NCBI GenBank assembly: GCA_905221605.1 | Contig: CAJNDS010000023.1 | Span: 40,001 to 104,000 of the forward strand | DNA: 64,000 nt | From: Symbiodinium natans | Lineage: Eukaryota; Sar; Dinophyceae; Suessiales; Symbiodiniaceae | Direction: 5' to 3' | In this document: one piece after another, positions 11,385 through 25,040 of the stretch | Layout of the letters: each line of letters opens with the position of its first letter | Numbering within the stretch: the stretch's first letter is position 1 | The notes under the pieces: model-generated | Database searches by the model: none | What the model was told of the DNA's origin: nothing | Seen by the model: only the letters and a program-made list of their open reading frames with translations | Made by a program: the position numbers and the translations under genes

Positions 11385-12600
11385 GTAAACATGCACGCAT
11401 TTAGCCCCAAGTTAGACTTGTAACATCTGCCGTGAACGGTTTGGGACTTGGTGATACTTGGTGCTGGCGGGGCTTGGGGCTGAAAAACCATTGTTCCCAG
11501 CCTCCCCTTTTCGAGCCGATGGTTGGGAATCATGTGGAACCATGCTCTTAGCATGCTCTGGGGCTGGAAAGTACCGTGCCAGCGAAGTGCGGTGTTCATT
11601 TCGAGAGGAAGAAGTTGGGAATAATGGTGTTGACACGTGTAGGGACTGAAAACACCATGCCAACAAACATGGTTTTGGCGCATTTCGCGGCTGGATAACG
11701 GTGGGATGTTGGCGCTACCACTGCGCTAGTATGGCGCTAGCAAAATGTGCACGAACCTGGGTTTTCCCGACAGTCGGTCACTACACGCAAGCCAAAGGTT
11801 TGCAGGCCTGTGAGGGATATCCCCACATCCCAATCTCTCAACCTCAACCGTCAATGATTCAACCTCAACCCAAGTCTTTTCTCTCATTCATGTGTTGGCC
11901 CCTGGAAGGATTTAGTACTCTCCAGCTTTGTGGGTGTTGAAACTCAACATCAACCCCTATACGTTCTTTATATTTCTTCATAGAATACCCCCGCCTTTTA
12001 CTGTTTCAAGAGGGCACTCGCTCGTTTGCTACAACAACGTGGGGATGTACTACTTGCTCATCTCCCGCATGGGAGGCTTTCTGTAGGCGGCCCCCCTCAA
12101 CAACACGCATTCCGCGACACACTTTGGATGAGTGGCAAGTCGAGGAATGACCATATGCTATTCTTGTGTTGCCATGTGCTTCTGAGGCCGAAGAGCAAAG
12201 GGAAAGCTGGCAAGAACAAGCGCTGGCTGAAAGGTGGGCGTTGCATGATGTCCGTGCGGTGCACAGTCCTGAAGCTCCTATTGCTTAAAGCCTAAGTTTC
12301 AAACCCAAACCCTAAACCCACCCCGGAACCAATAAAACGCCTAACCCCTATACCAGTAAGTCCTCCATTCTTATCAATCCTCTCGAAGCCATCATCGGAA
12401 ATTACGCCTTGAGCTTCAATGCTGACATGAGAGCGTGTGCAGCCCTCCACTCAATCTCATGTGGCAGCGCAAACCAGAAACAGGAACGACCATTCCACAT
12501 CCGTCAAAACTTGCGAAGGGGAACCCAAAGTGGCGACCGCGACGAGGGAGAAGTAGTGCTCCAGTGAAATTGGGGCTTCCTTTTTCCTTTCCCTGCGATT
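11385..12600. other. No recognised gene
   Basis: Holds repeated sequence around CCTCAACC at 11826-11875, a very short telomere-like fragment at 12303-12320 (AACCCAAACCCTAAACCCA), and an open frame at 12026-12295 with lysine-rich text (KSKGKAGKNKRW) that I cannot assign. Nothing else convincing. Confidence 0.5.
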
Positions 12601-12607
12601 GTCTCGA

Positions 12608-12816
12608 GTCTGTCCGGGGAGCTTGACAATTTGTTCGTCCTTATAGCCGCACCCGAGCAGCAGGGGGGCGCCGTCAGCCTCTACCTGAGGAACAATTCGC
12701 CAGATGACGCAGTTGAACTCATCCTTTCATGCGCTGAAAAAGCCTATGTGTTGATCTTTTCGTTTAGCCACTTGGGGCAGTGGCCTTTTCTACACAGCTC
12801 CCAGCCTGCAAACTGA
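12608..12816 (+). CDS. Candidate terminal exon, unidentified gene
   Basis: A pyrimidine-rich stretch (CTTCCTTTTTCCTTTCCC) leads to an open frame reading SLSGELDNLFVLIAAPEQQG, AVSLYLRNNSPDDAVELI and LSCAEKAYVLIFSF, ending at TGA 12814-12816. No ATG begins it and no other frame is open, so it is probably a spliced last exon. The composition looks like a folded domain, but I do not recognise the family. Confidence 0.4.
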
Positions 12817-12819
12817 GTT

Positions 12820-13995
12820 GCAGGTCCTTGTCGGCCCTGAAGGCCTTGATGAAGCTTTCACGCCATGAATAAAGCTGACCACGCTGCTTGCCAAATACTT
12901 GCCAAATACAGCGAGGTTGTCAATTCCGCCATCAAACTCGCCCCGATGACACGAGCTTCACGCGATTCAGTTCGGAATCCAGCGGTTCATGATATACAGG
13001 AAACTGCCCGATGCAACAACAACACGATTCATGGAATGGCCGCTTCAGGCAACTTTCAGGCTCAGGCAGCGAAAAAATGTCAGTGTGCCGCACACAGCCA
13101 GCTACGGTAAATAAGCAAACCCTTGCAGCAAGAGCAAGCCAACTTGAGGCCGGTTAATTTCTAAGCAAGCCTTCGTGCGATTGACAGGCCTTTGGAAGTA
13201 GACAATGCTGATTGCTGGCAGACCTGTACCCGGCCACTCGGTATCTGAGGCAACACCCTGTATGTGTTCAACACGCACATCGTTTGTCCTTCACATCTCG
13301 CCTTCAAATTCGTCGCGGAGCCACAGACTGACTTGCTTACAGCTGGGAAACGCTTCACCGCTGGTTGTCAAGCCTGTTACAGAGAGGTGGGCATTGCACA
13401 GTGCCACTGTTTGCCATCTGATAAACGACAAGAAACTTGAAGAAGCCTCAATAAGCTCGATGAAGAACTCGCTTGTCAATGGTTTGCCTGTTTTCTTGTG
13501 TCGCATTCGAGTAGCCATGGACGAGAGGAACTAGAGATGCATCCTTGATACTGATTCCCTGCAGTGTCGCTCAGGGCACGTTGGTGCTACACAATGCCGC
13601 AGTTTCATGATGACGCAGCTGTGGTTGGTTGTTTTCATGCACAGGTCGGGGTGCTGCGAAGCGTCGGAAGTTGGAAGAAAATTCCAAGCTTGAGAAGTGG
13701 CTCGTGCTGAGCCCAGTGAAAAGATGTCAAAAGGATGACACAAATGCAAGTTTCAACTGAACTTGTATTTCCCCAAATCTGTTGCGAGCCGAGGAGGTGA
13801 ATGGTGTATGGGTCTCTGAGAAAGCCTCTTGGGGCCAGCCGGTGCTTTGACCACGTTTTTACTGAGGGTAAGCTGAAGCGACCTTCCAAACAACATAAAC
13901 GTTTGCTCTGATTTGCCTCTTCTTAGTTGCAACTGTGTGCTATGTGCTCCTCATTCGACCGGGGGTGTGTTTGAGTGTCGTGCCAGGCTGCCGGC
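12820..13995. other. No recognised gene
   Basis: The longest frames (12865-13110 and 13205-13534) are not supported by motifs. Nothing else seen. Confidence 0.5.
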
Positions 13996-14001
13996 GTGTC
14001 C

Positions 14002-17000
14002 ATGGCTGTAGAAACGCGTGAGCAAACCGAGAACGAAGTCTCAGGCCTGATGAAGTTCTGTGAGAAAAATGGCGTGTTGGCCTTGGCTGCCTTGCTTTTT
14101 TCTCAGTGGAGAGGTCGCGGCTTGGTCGCACGCCGTGCCGCCGTCCGAGAGACATGTCCAGAGCAATGAGGAGAGAGCCAGACTGAGCCAGACTGAGCCA
14201 GATCCCGTGAGGACATCGAGCAGTACGAGGATTTGGCAGTGGTTCCGCTTCCTGGCACGATAATCATGCACTTGGAAGCTAGGCCAGAAGAACAAGCTTC
14301 ATTGTACACATTGCCACGAAGTTAGTGGTTCAAGGCAAAAGCTCCTCCTGACGAAGGCACAGCACCGCGTTGCTTGTTCATGGCTTTCAGTGGTGAAATA
14401 GAAGGAGCGATCTCGCGAAGTTTTCGGAGAAGAGATCATCCCTGCAAACATGAGCAGCGGCCTGATCTTCTGGCACGGCACGAGTGACTTCGTGTGTCTG
14501 TTGTATATGTGTATTATAGCATGAACTATGGTGCCTTGGAAGGGTGATCTGTGCATTTGTAAGATTGACACCAATGTGCGATGATTGAGCCATCTTTGCT
14601 TGCTTGCTTGCATGCTGCGAAAGGTGAGTACCCTGCCATAGCACTGCAGCTGATTCATGAAAGGTTCGTGATGAAGGCTGCGCATGCTTCATGGGATCAT
14701 TTCGCGGTTATTGAGCCGTCACATGCGAGGAGGATTCTTTTTGGGCTCCCTACATTGCCGTCTTGCCGTCGACAGAAGAGTCTATGGCTTATCTGCTGTT
14801 CTGATTCACCTTTGACGGGATCTTTCTCATTCCGTTCTGCAGGGTGGGTGCTTCCTTTTCCTGGTCAGACGAGGACACGCAGCAAGCAACATGGCACTTG
14901 TTTTTGCACTTTCTTCTGCTCATTTCTGTCGCTGGCTAGAACAGTCCTCAATGAAGACTGGTCGCTAAGATCTGTCCGGTCGGTTTTTTTGATGGCAACA
15001 GTACAGTGGGCGCATCGAGCACCATGCTTGCCTTGCAAGACGTGACGACTCAGAGCACTCGTTCTTGTTTAAAAGCATATGAACATGCGAGCATTGTGTT
15101 TGCAAATGTGGGCTGCCCCCCCCCCCCCCCCCCCGTCGCCGCCCCGTCCCCCCCGCTTCCCCCCCAACCGCTCGCTGCTTTTAAAGCCATGCAAGCTTTG
15201 AAGCATATGAGTTTTTGAAACCCATCATGCGAGCATTGTGTTTGCAAATGGGGGGGGCTGCGTCCGCCCAACCCGCCCTTTTTTTGCCGTGCAAGCTTGA
15301 TTCAAACAAAGCATATGAGCCCATCATGCGAGCACTGTGTTTGTGTTTGCAAATGTGGGGGGGGGGGGGGCGGGAACCTTTCCCGCCCCAACCCCCGCGT
15401 GGTTTAAAGCCATGCAAGCTTGTTTCAAAGAATATGAATCGTTTCAAAGCATATGAGCGATTAAAACCTATCATGCGAGCACTGTGTTTGCAAATTGGGG
15501 GTCTGTGCCCCCCCAACCCATACGCTTCCCCCAACCTCCTTCCGTTTTTCAAGCTATGCAAGCTTTGCTTCAAAGCATACGAGTTTTGAAACCCATCATG
15601 CAAGCACTGTGGGGGGGTTGCCCCCCCCCCAAACCCTAAACCCTGAACCCCCCACTTTTTAAAGCACGCAAGCTTGTTTCAGAGCATGTGACCCCGAGCG
15701 TCTGAGTCTTTTTGGCGCCCATCATGCAAGCACTGTGTTTGCAGGGGGGGGCTGCGCGCCCCTCAATCCCCCATAAAGCCGTGCAATCTTGTTTCAAAGC
15801 ATATGAACGATTGAAACCCATCATGCGACCATTGTGTTTGCAAAGGGGGGGGGGGGGCTGCCCCCCCCCCCCCCCCCTCCAACCTCCCCGCTTCCCCCGC
15901 CACCCCCGTTTTGAAAGCCATGCAAGAGAGGTTTTGAAACCCGTCATGGTAGCACTGTGAATGAAATGCGGGGCAGCGCTCCCCCCCCCGCAACCCCCTG
16001 TTTTTTAAACGCCGTGCAAGCTTGATTGAAAGCATATGACCCCCACATGAGTCTTTTTGGAACCCAACATGCGAGCGTTGAGTTTGCGAATGGGGGGTGG
16101 GGGTTGCTTTCCCTGCCCCCACCCCCCCCCTGTTTTGAGTTTGCCAGCAAAATTTATATGAATTCCTACGAAAAGCAGTAGTATGAATCTTATCAAAATA
16201 CAGGGGAATAGAGGATTTCCTAGGAAAACCAAGACAATGAACCAAATCCTATGAGACATGGAGGGAATGGAGGTTTTCCCAAGACAACTGGACAAAAAGG
16301 ACCCCCCAAAAAGAAACCCAAAAAACTCCACCCTTTTCTGTGCCTTCCCAACATCAAACAAACCTAGTCGCTCATACATCTTCTCGTCACTCCATGTTGC
16401 CGTTGTGTTGGAATCTTCCCGCCTCGAGGAGTTGAACACCCTCTTGAATGGCAGCATTTGTCGAAACATGTGTGGAACTCGGTTTCGAGTGCGACATTGA
16501 GCCCCGAAGTCTGCAGATGTCGCAGATGTCGCAGATATCGCAACCGAGTGAGAAGCCATAGCTTGGATGCATAAGGTCTATGTATTTGAAGAATCAGGTG
16601 AAGGAAGAGTTTGAAAAGCACCAGGCAGCGTTTCTGACGGTCATGCGAAGGTGGGCAATGTGCTCCTGCAAGGCTACAATCTTTCAGCAGTTCCCCGACA
16701 AGTTTCCAGCTGACGCATTTACGTACGACAACTATGTCGCGGCCTGGGATTGTACAAGCTGCTTGCACTGACTTGGAACCGCGGCAGCATGACAATTGAC
16801 GAGAGGCTCTTTTGCAGTGTCTTCGAAAGGATTAGGCCCGCAATCGAAAGACTCACACCGCTCATTTCTTCAGCCATGCCGGCGGTAATTTGATCACCGT
16901 CTTGACGTCTTATATATCGGCTGAAGGAGTTTTTTCATGCAACGTCCTACCAGTGCACGCTCAGCGCTGGCAAACACCGTGAAGGCTTAGTCGGCGGGTA

Positions 17001-19853
17001 GTCAACGTAGTCGTCGTCGCAATTGTGTGTCGCCATTTGCCTGACGAGTTCCGTGTGCCTTGGTACTATTTCGTTCGGCTTCGTCTTTCGTGGTCCAATT
17101 TGGAGGCCTTTCTTCTTGCGTCTGCCTTCGCCCTTGGCTTCGGCTTTTAGGATCCTCTGTCTTGTGCAATATTGTGCAATGCATCCCCAGCCCAGAAGTG
17201 CGAAGGTGCTAAACCCCGCCTAACTTCGAGCGAAAAAAGCTCGGATGCCGCCAGCATAGGCTGCATAGAGCTTTGCTTGGGGCCCAACTTAGCCATGACG
17301 CTCCAAGGTCTGGGCATACGCCATTCTGTTCAGCAGAGCCGTGAGGCTTGACTTCCCGGAGCCCCGGCATGCAGCATGTCCTCGTCGTCGTAGAGGGTAG
17401 TAGCCGTAATAGTCGTCGTTGTCGCGGCAGTAGAAGCAGTAGCGGCAGCAGTAGCAGCAGCAGCAGTAGCAGCAGTAGTAGCAGTCGTCCGTAGCAGTAG
17501 TAGCAGTAGCAGCAGGGGAGGAGGCGGAGGAGGACGACGAGGAGGATAATTAGTCGTCGTCGTCGCCACCGCCGCCGCCGCAGCCGTCGTTCGTTGTCCG
17601 TCGTCGCTGCCGCCGCCGCCGTCGTCGTCGTCATGGTGGTCGTGGTCGTGGTTGTGGCTGTTAGGGGCAGTGGCAGTGGCTGTGGTAGTGGCAGTGTTGG
17701 TGTTGGCACTCGTAGTAGTGAAGGAGAGGTTGGGGCAGCTTGAATTCCATTTTGAACATGATGTTCACATACATGTCGTCGTGTCATTAAGGACGGTGCT
17801 TATGAGGAGGACTTGGTCGCACTGGTCCCATACATCGATCTCATCAACCACAACCCGAATTCTGAATCCAGAATACGAGGAGTGTGGCGCATAATGGAGC
17901 AGGTGGTTGAGGATGTGTAGTGAAGCTGGCAGTTGTGTCACGAGATGTTGCTGCTTCAGCAAGGTCAGCGAAGGTGCCGATGTGCCGGGAATAACAGCTA
18001 CGGAACGATCTGTGGTTGTGAGATCTGACAGGCATGGTTGTCCTTGCTTGTGTTGCCAAGCTGTTTTTGCAGCTGCAGTCTCAGTGTTCTTCACGGAGAC
18101 AGAATCTTGTCTTCATCCTTGTCCGTGGAATATCTCGAACCATCATCTATCAAGTGTACAGTGTACATGTTGAAAAGAAGGCAACAAAGTTTAATCGATA
18201 ACATAACATTGTTTCGAGTGGTTGCGACCACGGGCTTTTGTTGCAGGTATTACAACAAATACGAGCAAATCTACATCTCGTATGGAGCGAGCCTCAGATA
18301 CGTTGCAGCTGAAGCACCTTGTTCATGTCTGGCCAGCGCGAGGAAGAAAATCCAATGCTCAGCTCTTGATGTTGTATGGTTTCAGCATGGAAAGGAATAC
18401 ACAGGATGCGGTGTCGTGTGCTTTGCACGTGTCCACTGCCGACTCCGACTTGGGCTTTTCCGAAGGACTTTGTGACAATTGCAGCTGGACAGCTGATGGA
18501 AACCAGTCCATATGCTGATGCTGGCATCCCGGTGCTGCACATGTCTGCTGCTCAGTAGCGGCTACAAGATTTATGCAGAGTTAGGTCAAGAAGAAGCTTC
18601 TGGACGAACTGGAGGTCCCGCCAGAGGCGCAAGCTCAAGAGTGCATGTCTGAGCATGTGCGGAAGCTGGACATGCATGTCCAGGGAGTCTTCCCGCTGTA
18701 TCGAGATCGCTTCACTGGTGAAATGATGATGTATCTCAGGCACAAGACATGTCATTTCCATTGTGAAAATTCCCTACACTTTCTGTAGCAGGCTGGCCAT
18801 CGTCCAGCCCGCAGACCTGGATCTAGATGAGGATGCTACTGAAAAGCAGGCTGACTTCAGTCCTTGCTGTGGCTTGAGATGTTGTGTGATGTTGTGCGAG
18901 TGGTTGATCTATTCTCTTGTTGACCTCAGGTGTACAGAAAGCTGAAGCAGCTCGATATCAAGAAAGCCACGGGAGAGTGCCTTGGAGTTGTTAACTCTGT
19001 TGGGCTTGCTTAGATGCACTTATTGTCGGATTGTCGTTCTGTGGCAAAAGGGTAGTTGTTCGTGCGCACACTGTGGGGAAGTAAAGTGCTGCGGGTGTGT
19101 GCCGCCCGCAGCAGCGCACGGTGGAATTTGGAGGGTGTTTGGAGGGCGCCACGAGATTCACAGAGCGTGAGTGGTGGTTTTTCTTCGTCGCGGTGGATTG
19201 CAGGGTCTGCCGTCACCGCTTGGGCTGCGCATTAATGCGCGCCGCACACCATGCCGCGCATGTTGCCGGCTGCAGATCGCCACTGTGCACATGGCATGCG
19301 ATGACCGCATTCATGCAAGTTTCCATGCAAGCACTTCAGTACTTGAGAGGGTCAGCGAGCGCGGGGCGCTGATCTGCTTGCGTGGCATCATACAGGCGCG
19401 GCTTCGCCAAAAAGGTTTTGGGAAGTTTAAATTGAGACCCAAACTCCAACTTCATCCGCGAGGAGCTGCAGGATGCATATCCCACAACTCTGCAGGAGGA
19501 TGAGGTGCCTTGAGACGTCTTACACCTCTAAGAGTTCATGGCATCTCATGATCCTTGCTGTTTGCAGCACGGCCTCTCGAGGCCCTGATTCGGGATCGGC
19601 AGATGCCAGCTTCTCAGCCAGTTGCAGTATGTTGCAGTGATAGCTGCAGCGTGCAACTCTTTGGCAATCATGCCCTCGGAACGGCAGGTTTGAGCTGCTG
19701 CCCAGGAATCAGCGCAATGCTTTGCGAGTCAGGTGTGGCAGATTCCGGCAGTCAGCTTACAAAGGAGCATCTTTGCTGCAGAAGGTATGGCGAGAAACTG
19801 ATCTATCGGGCGTCTTTGGCTACGATCGACCGCACCCTCAACAACTTGCCGAG
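14002..19853 (+). CDS. SET-domain lysine methyltransferase (Rubisco-LSMT/SETD3 type), multi-exon gene
   Basis: Transfers methyl groups from S-adenosylmethionine to lysine or histidine of a protein substrate. Stitched exons: 14002-~14070 (MAVETREQTENEV, SGLMKFCEKNG); ~14206-14290 (EDIEQYEDLAVVPLPGTI); ~14650-14720 (LIHERF...SWDHFAVIEP); 16598-16649; 16688-~16757 (FPADAFTYDNYVAAWD); 17792-17879 (LVPYIDLINHNPNS, the SET NH motif); 17921-17963 (VKLAVVSRDVAA); 18247-18284 (YEQIYISYG); 18343 on (RKSNAQLLMLYGFSMERNTQ); 18585-18739; 18792-18849; 18930-~18978; ~19437-19499 (AYPTTLQEDE); 19695-19732 (LLPRNQRNALRV); 19785-19853 (RYGEKLIYRASLATIDR). The NH, ISYG, SN-LL-YGF and YPTTL-DE series is diagnostic. 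Splice phases agree at the 17.8-18.3 kb, 18.7-18.9 kb and 19.5-19.8 kb junctions; several need GA or GC donors. Missing pieces between 14.7-16.6 and 16.8-17.8 kb and after 18.4 kb remain. Substrate unknown. Confidence 0.8.
15060..16135. repeat. G/C-run hairpin satellite array
   Basis: About eight to nine units of roughly 100-130 bp lie in an intron of the SET gene. Each unit reads CATCATGCGAGCACTGTG, TTTGCAAATG, a run of G, CTGC or GCTGCG, a run of C, a CCCAACCCC-GC segment, TTTTAAAGCCATGCAAGC and TTGTTTCAAAGCATATGA. The G run and C run (up to about 18 bases each) can pair as a hairpin. The same unit occurs at 38270-38460 and 38655-38860. Frames through it are artefacts. Confidence 0.9.
16140..16300. 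repeat. Degenerate GGTTTTCC repeat next to the satellite
   Basis: Contains AATAGAGGATTTCCTAGGAA and GGAATGGAGGTTTTCCCAAG, matching the ~30-bp periodic motif of 38062-38260 and 38463-38660. At both sites this motif abuts the G/C-run satellite, so they form one composite unit. Confidence 0.65.
17380..17720. repeat. Imperfect GTC/GTA/GCA trinucleotide tract
   Basis: A patchwork of GTC, GTA, GCA, GGA and GCC triplets. It gives long poly-Ala, poly-Thr or poly-Val frames that are artefacts. It lies in an intron of the SET gene just before the exon with the NH motif. Confidence 0.85.
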
Positions 19854-20207
19854 GTGTCAACGTGTGCCGTGTTTGGCAGAGTGTCTTGTTGCAACGGTGC
19901 AACGGAGCAACCCCGTTTGAAGGCTCGGGCAATTGGAGAGAGAAAGGGCCAAGAGATACGAGAAGGCGACTTTGAAGTCTGCTCAGACTCTGACCGGTGG
20001 AATTTGTCGATCATTCAGTCAGTGGTGTTTGCGAAAATGTCCTCCCAAAATGCCTCTGCCTGCAGGTGTCTGCAGTGTGTTTATGGACTTGGCACCATAC
20101 ACTGAAGTTGGCGCTTGACCACCTAGAGCACAACACACACAGACACACCGCTCAAAACCGAAGCTTAGACGGGCAAGCATAATCTAAGTCGGAGCAGTAC
20201 GCTAGCC

Positions 20208-20413
20208 TTGTTTGTGGATACACCAAGGGCCCTGCAACAAAGCGTGGAAGTTGTATGCAGGGTGCAGAGACTGGCAAAATCTGGCAAAGAAAGTAATGGA
20301 CCCTGGAGCTGCACATATCTTCCTGTGCAGATGCAAAATTCAGCCTTTGGACGGCTCAGCGTCAAGTTCGAGTCGCCCTTCAAAGCCCGCAACCTCGAGG
20401 ACAAGGGCGATTT
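20208..20413 (+). CDS. Candidate exon(s) downstream of the SET gene
   Basis: After an acceptor-like CCTGTGCAG ending at 20331, the frame reads MQNSAFGRLSVKFESPFKAR and NLEDKGDFRK before a donor-like AAG|GTTGCA. The frame is open back to 20208 (LFVDTPRALQQSVEVV). It could be a further exon of the SET gene or of a following gene on the same strand. Confidence 0.35.
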
Positions 20414-20544
20414 TCGCAAGGTTGCATGTCTGAGAATGCGTTGAAGTACCTATTTGTTGTGTACACATGTAGTTTCGGGACAAGGAGCTTGCAGTATGGC
20501 TTGTGGGCTCTTATTTGAATACATATGTGTTTGTGTGTATTTTT

Positions 20545-20574
20545 CTGTATATACACATATATATATATATACAT
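20545..20574. repeat. Short (TA)n tract
   Basis: Alternating TA with flanking CACATA and ATACATA, about 30 bases. Confidence 0.85.
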
Positions 20575-20733
20575 AAGTATCTAACGGGGGCCGTCGAACA
20601 CAGCCGGGCACGCCTCGCACCGACTAGAGCGAGGGCATGGGTGCAAGCGGAGGAGATTTGAGAGGGGGAAGGGAGGAGGCACAACCACAGCAGCGGCAAG
20701 AACAGCAGCACCAACAAAAAGAACTGGAACAAG

Positions 20734-20734
<1 letters not shown>

Positions 20735-20788
<54 letters not shown>

Positions 20789-20798
20789 GCAACAGCAC

Positions 20799-20882
<84 letters not shown>

Positions 20883-20884
20883 AA
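20735..20884. repeat. (CAA)n/(CAG)n array
   Basis: About 50 triplets, CAA blocks at both ends and CAACAG hexamers in the middle. The plus frame gives polyglutamine (146-codon frame 20637-21077). The flanks (GAACAAGAACAAC and AAGAATAAGAAC) are the same low-complexity sequence decaying outward, so I read it as an expanded repeat rather than a polyQ gene. Confidence 0.9.
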
Positions 20885-21079
20885 AGGAACGATACTAACA
20901 ACAAGAGCAACAAGAGAGCCAACGAGGACAGCAACAATAAGAATACTAGCAACAAGAATAAGAACAATATCTAGAACAATAACAAGAGCAAGAACAGAAA
21001 GAACATTTCATTTCGTTTCGACCGCTTGCGCAGTTATGTCCCACGCCTTAGCGGACATCCTAATACAGCTACCTTGAAA

Positions 21080-22480
21080 TCAATGTTCAGCCTTGTGACT
21101 TCAGCACGAGGATGCACAAGGTGAAGATCGATTTTAAAGCTTAGCATCGGTTTCAAGCTCGGAGTTCATAGGTGGCTTAACATTGATTTTTCCCCTATCG
21201 TGAAACCAGGTTTAAAACGATTTTGACCCCTTCGAGGCCGTGCTTTAATCTCTTAGCCCTTCTTAAATCCTTCCCCCCGGAGCCCGTCCCGATGGCAACG
21301 CAACCAAACTATTTATGATCTATGGTTTCCTGGACAGCAACATTTCGCACAGCATGCAGACATCCGGCTGTGCTGGCCGTATAACAAGCTCCGATGAGTA
21401 TGGAACAGCCCCCCGAGAAAGACCAAGCTGTGCATTTTCCAATCTGTATTTCCAGGTTTAGACGCTGCCACAGATGGTTGCTACTAGGTATCAATGCGTC
21501 TCTTACAACCCCCGTACAACCCCCGAGTGCCTATTTCTGCGGTGTATGTAGTGGCGGGCGACCAAAATTTCTGTCGGAGACTTTCATTAGAGGAAGCAAA
21601 TTATAGAGAGGTCTCTTAGCCCCAATCAACTCCGCTCTTGGCAAGGTAGTCTTTTCTTCTGCCTATGAAGATAGCATCCGGTAAGCGACCAGGAGAAGCT
21701 ATTCCATTTCGGCTGCCACCACGAGTGGTCTAGAGACCACCCCATCAGAGTAGGGATGCCTAGCATACGTCCGTCTTCAAGGAACTTAGAGAGCACCATG
21801 TTGAGACTGCTATTCTTGCTCATCATGCCTCTGCTCATGATGGCTCAGTGTGACATGAGTCTGTGCGTGCAATCCCTATGTTGAAATCGAATCCCACAGG
21901 TTGGTTACTGTTCATAGCTTCTATGGTTGGAAAGGGTTTAGGAGTGATGTGGCGCGTGGCCAGGCCGAGAACCATATGTGTGGAGCAGGGGTTTGGGGTT
22001 GTTTTATGTGTTACGGGAACCCTTAAGCCTCCCCAGGCCCCATCTACCTTCACCCTCAACAAGTGCAGTGGGTTGTTTGCAGATTGCTTCACTTGTATTT
22101 GTCATCCATGCATCCCACAGCACTTTGCCTACTGTGTACCTTGCATGATTGATGCTTTCGCGCAAGCCCTCTGTATGGGCCATAAAGGGAACTCAAGGTA
22201 TCAAGCCTGCGTGCCTTGAACCTCATTCCCCTAAACCGTATACTTTTGTTTCGGCTCAGACAGAAACGTAAAGTATCAAGTCTGTATCGGCCATAAAAGG
22301 CAATTCAAGGTAACAAGTGTGTATTGGCCCAAGCATGAAGTCTGTATTATCCCCAAAAAGGGCCTTCAAGGAATCAAGTCCGTATCGGCCCGAAAAAATT
22401 GGAAACTCAAGGTATCAAGCCCATATCGGACCTACGAGGAAACTCAAGGGAACCAAGTTTGTGTCGGTGCAAAGAGAAAA
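21080..22480. other. No recognised gene
   Basis: Contains a short periodic passage at 22185-22450 where AACTCAAGGTATCAAG-like phrases recur at about 45-60 base intervals with TCTGTATCGGCC, probably a decayed tandem repeat. No coding signal. Confidence 0.5.
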
Positions 22481-22483
22481 CCA

Positions 22484-22484
22484 C

Positions 22485-22574
<90 letters not shown>

Positions 22575-22597
22575 CAGTGGGAGTGGCAGTAGTAGTG

Positions 22598-22685
<88 letters not shown>

Positions 22686-22722
22686 TAGTAGTGGTAGTAG
22701 TAGTGGTAGTAGTAGGTAGTAG

Positions 22723-22795
<73 letters not shown>

Positions 22796-22915
22796 CAGAA
22801 GTAGTAGGTAGGTAGGTAGGTAGGTAGGTAGGTAGGTAGGTAGGTAGGTAGGTAGGTGGTAGTAGTAGTAGTAGTAGTAGGAGTAGTAGTAGTAGTTGTA
22901 GTAGTAGTAGCAGCA
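22484..22915. repeat. (AGT)n array with (TAGG)n block
   Basis: AGT triplets with scattered AGTGGC or AGTGGT variants to about 22800, then about 13 units of GTAG (22806-22857), then AGT again to 22912. The frames read polyserine, polyvaline or stop codons. Confidence 0.95.
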
Positions 22916-23006
22916 AAGCCCGCCTCTGGGCGCCTGGTGTCCAGAGCCTTTTACCAGTCCGTGCGAGTGCCCAGGCTATGCATGTGGGGTAGGGGGGGGG
23001 GGGGGG

Positions 23007-23625
23007 CATGCCCAAAACACTGGTATTTGCAGCGTTTTCGCTTCTTTGTACAACGTACTGCACAGGGATGTGGAACAAGAAAGTCTGTCACAAGCGTCCA
23101 GGATTTCGCGCCCATGTCCAAAACATTGGTATTTACAGCGGTTCATGCCCAAAACGCTGGTATTTTCAGCGTTTTCGCCTCTTTGTACAACATACTGAAC
23201 AGGGATGTGGAACAAGCGTCCATGCCTTTCGCGACCATGCCCAAAACAACGGTATTTACAGCGGTTTATGCCCAGAACACTGGCATACACAGCGTTCTAA
23301 GGGATCGAGTTTTCGCTTCTTTATACAACATTTTGCACAAGGATGTGGAACAAGAAAACCTGTCACAAGCGTCCATGCCTTTCGTGTCCATGTCCAAAAC
23401 ACTGGTATTCACAGCGTTTCATGCCAAAAGCGTTGGTATTTACAGCGTTTTCGGCTCTTTGTACATGATTCTGCACAAGGATGAAATCTGTCACAAGCGT
23501 CCATGCCTTTCGCGACTATGCCCAAAACAATGGTGTTTACAGCGGTTTTGTGCCCCGAACACTGGTATTTGCAGCGTTTTTTTGCCTCTTTGTACAACAT
23601 ACACAAGGATACGGAAAAAGAAGGA
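23007..23625 (+). repeat. Tandem array of palindrome-bearing units (~125-155 bp)
   Basis: Four full units and a partial one begin near 23007, 23112, 23236, 23390 and 23516. Each reads CATGCCCAAAAC, a palindrome around GGTATTTACAGC, usually a second CATGCCCAAAACRCTGG palindrome, then CTTCTTTGTACAACATAC, GGGATGTGGAACAAGAAA, TCTGTCACAAGCGTCCATG and CCTTTCGCGAC. The palindromic arms vary together (AAAACGCTG with CAGCGTTTT at 23149). A solo partial copy lies at 26551-26620 on the minus strand. No gene is present; open frames across it are artefacts. Confidence 0.9.
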
Positions 23626-23679
23626 AATCCTGCAAACCTTAAACTCTAAACCCAAAAACATGACATAATTCAATGTCGT

Positions 23680-25036
<1,357 letters not shown>

Positions 25037-25040
<4 letters not shown>

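Noticed and set aside
17395-17720. Arginine/alanine-rich protein on the minus strand
   Set aside because: Low-complexity trinucleotide tract inside an intron of the SET gene.
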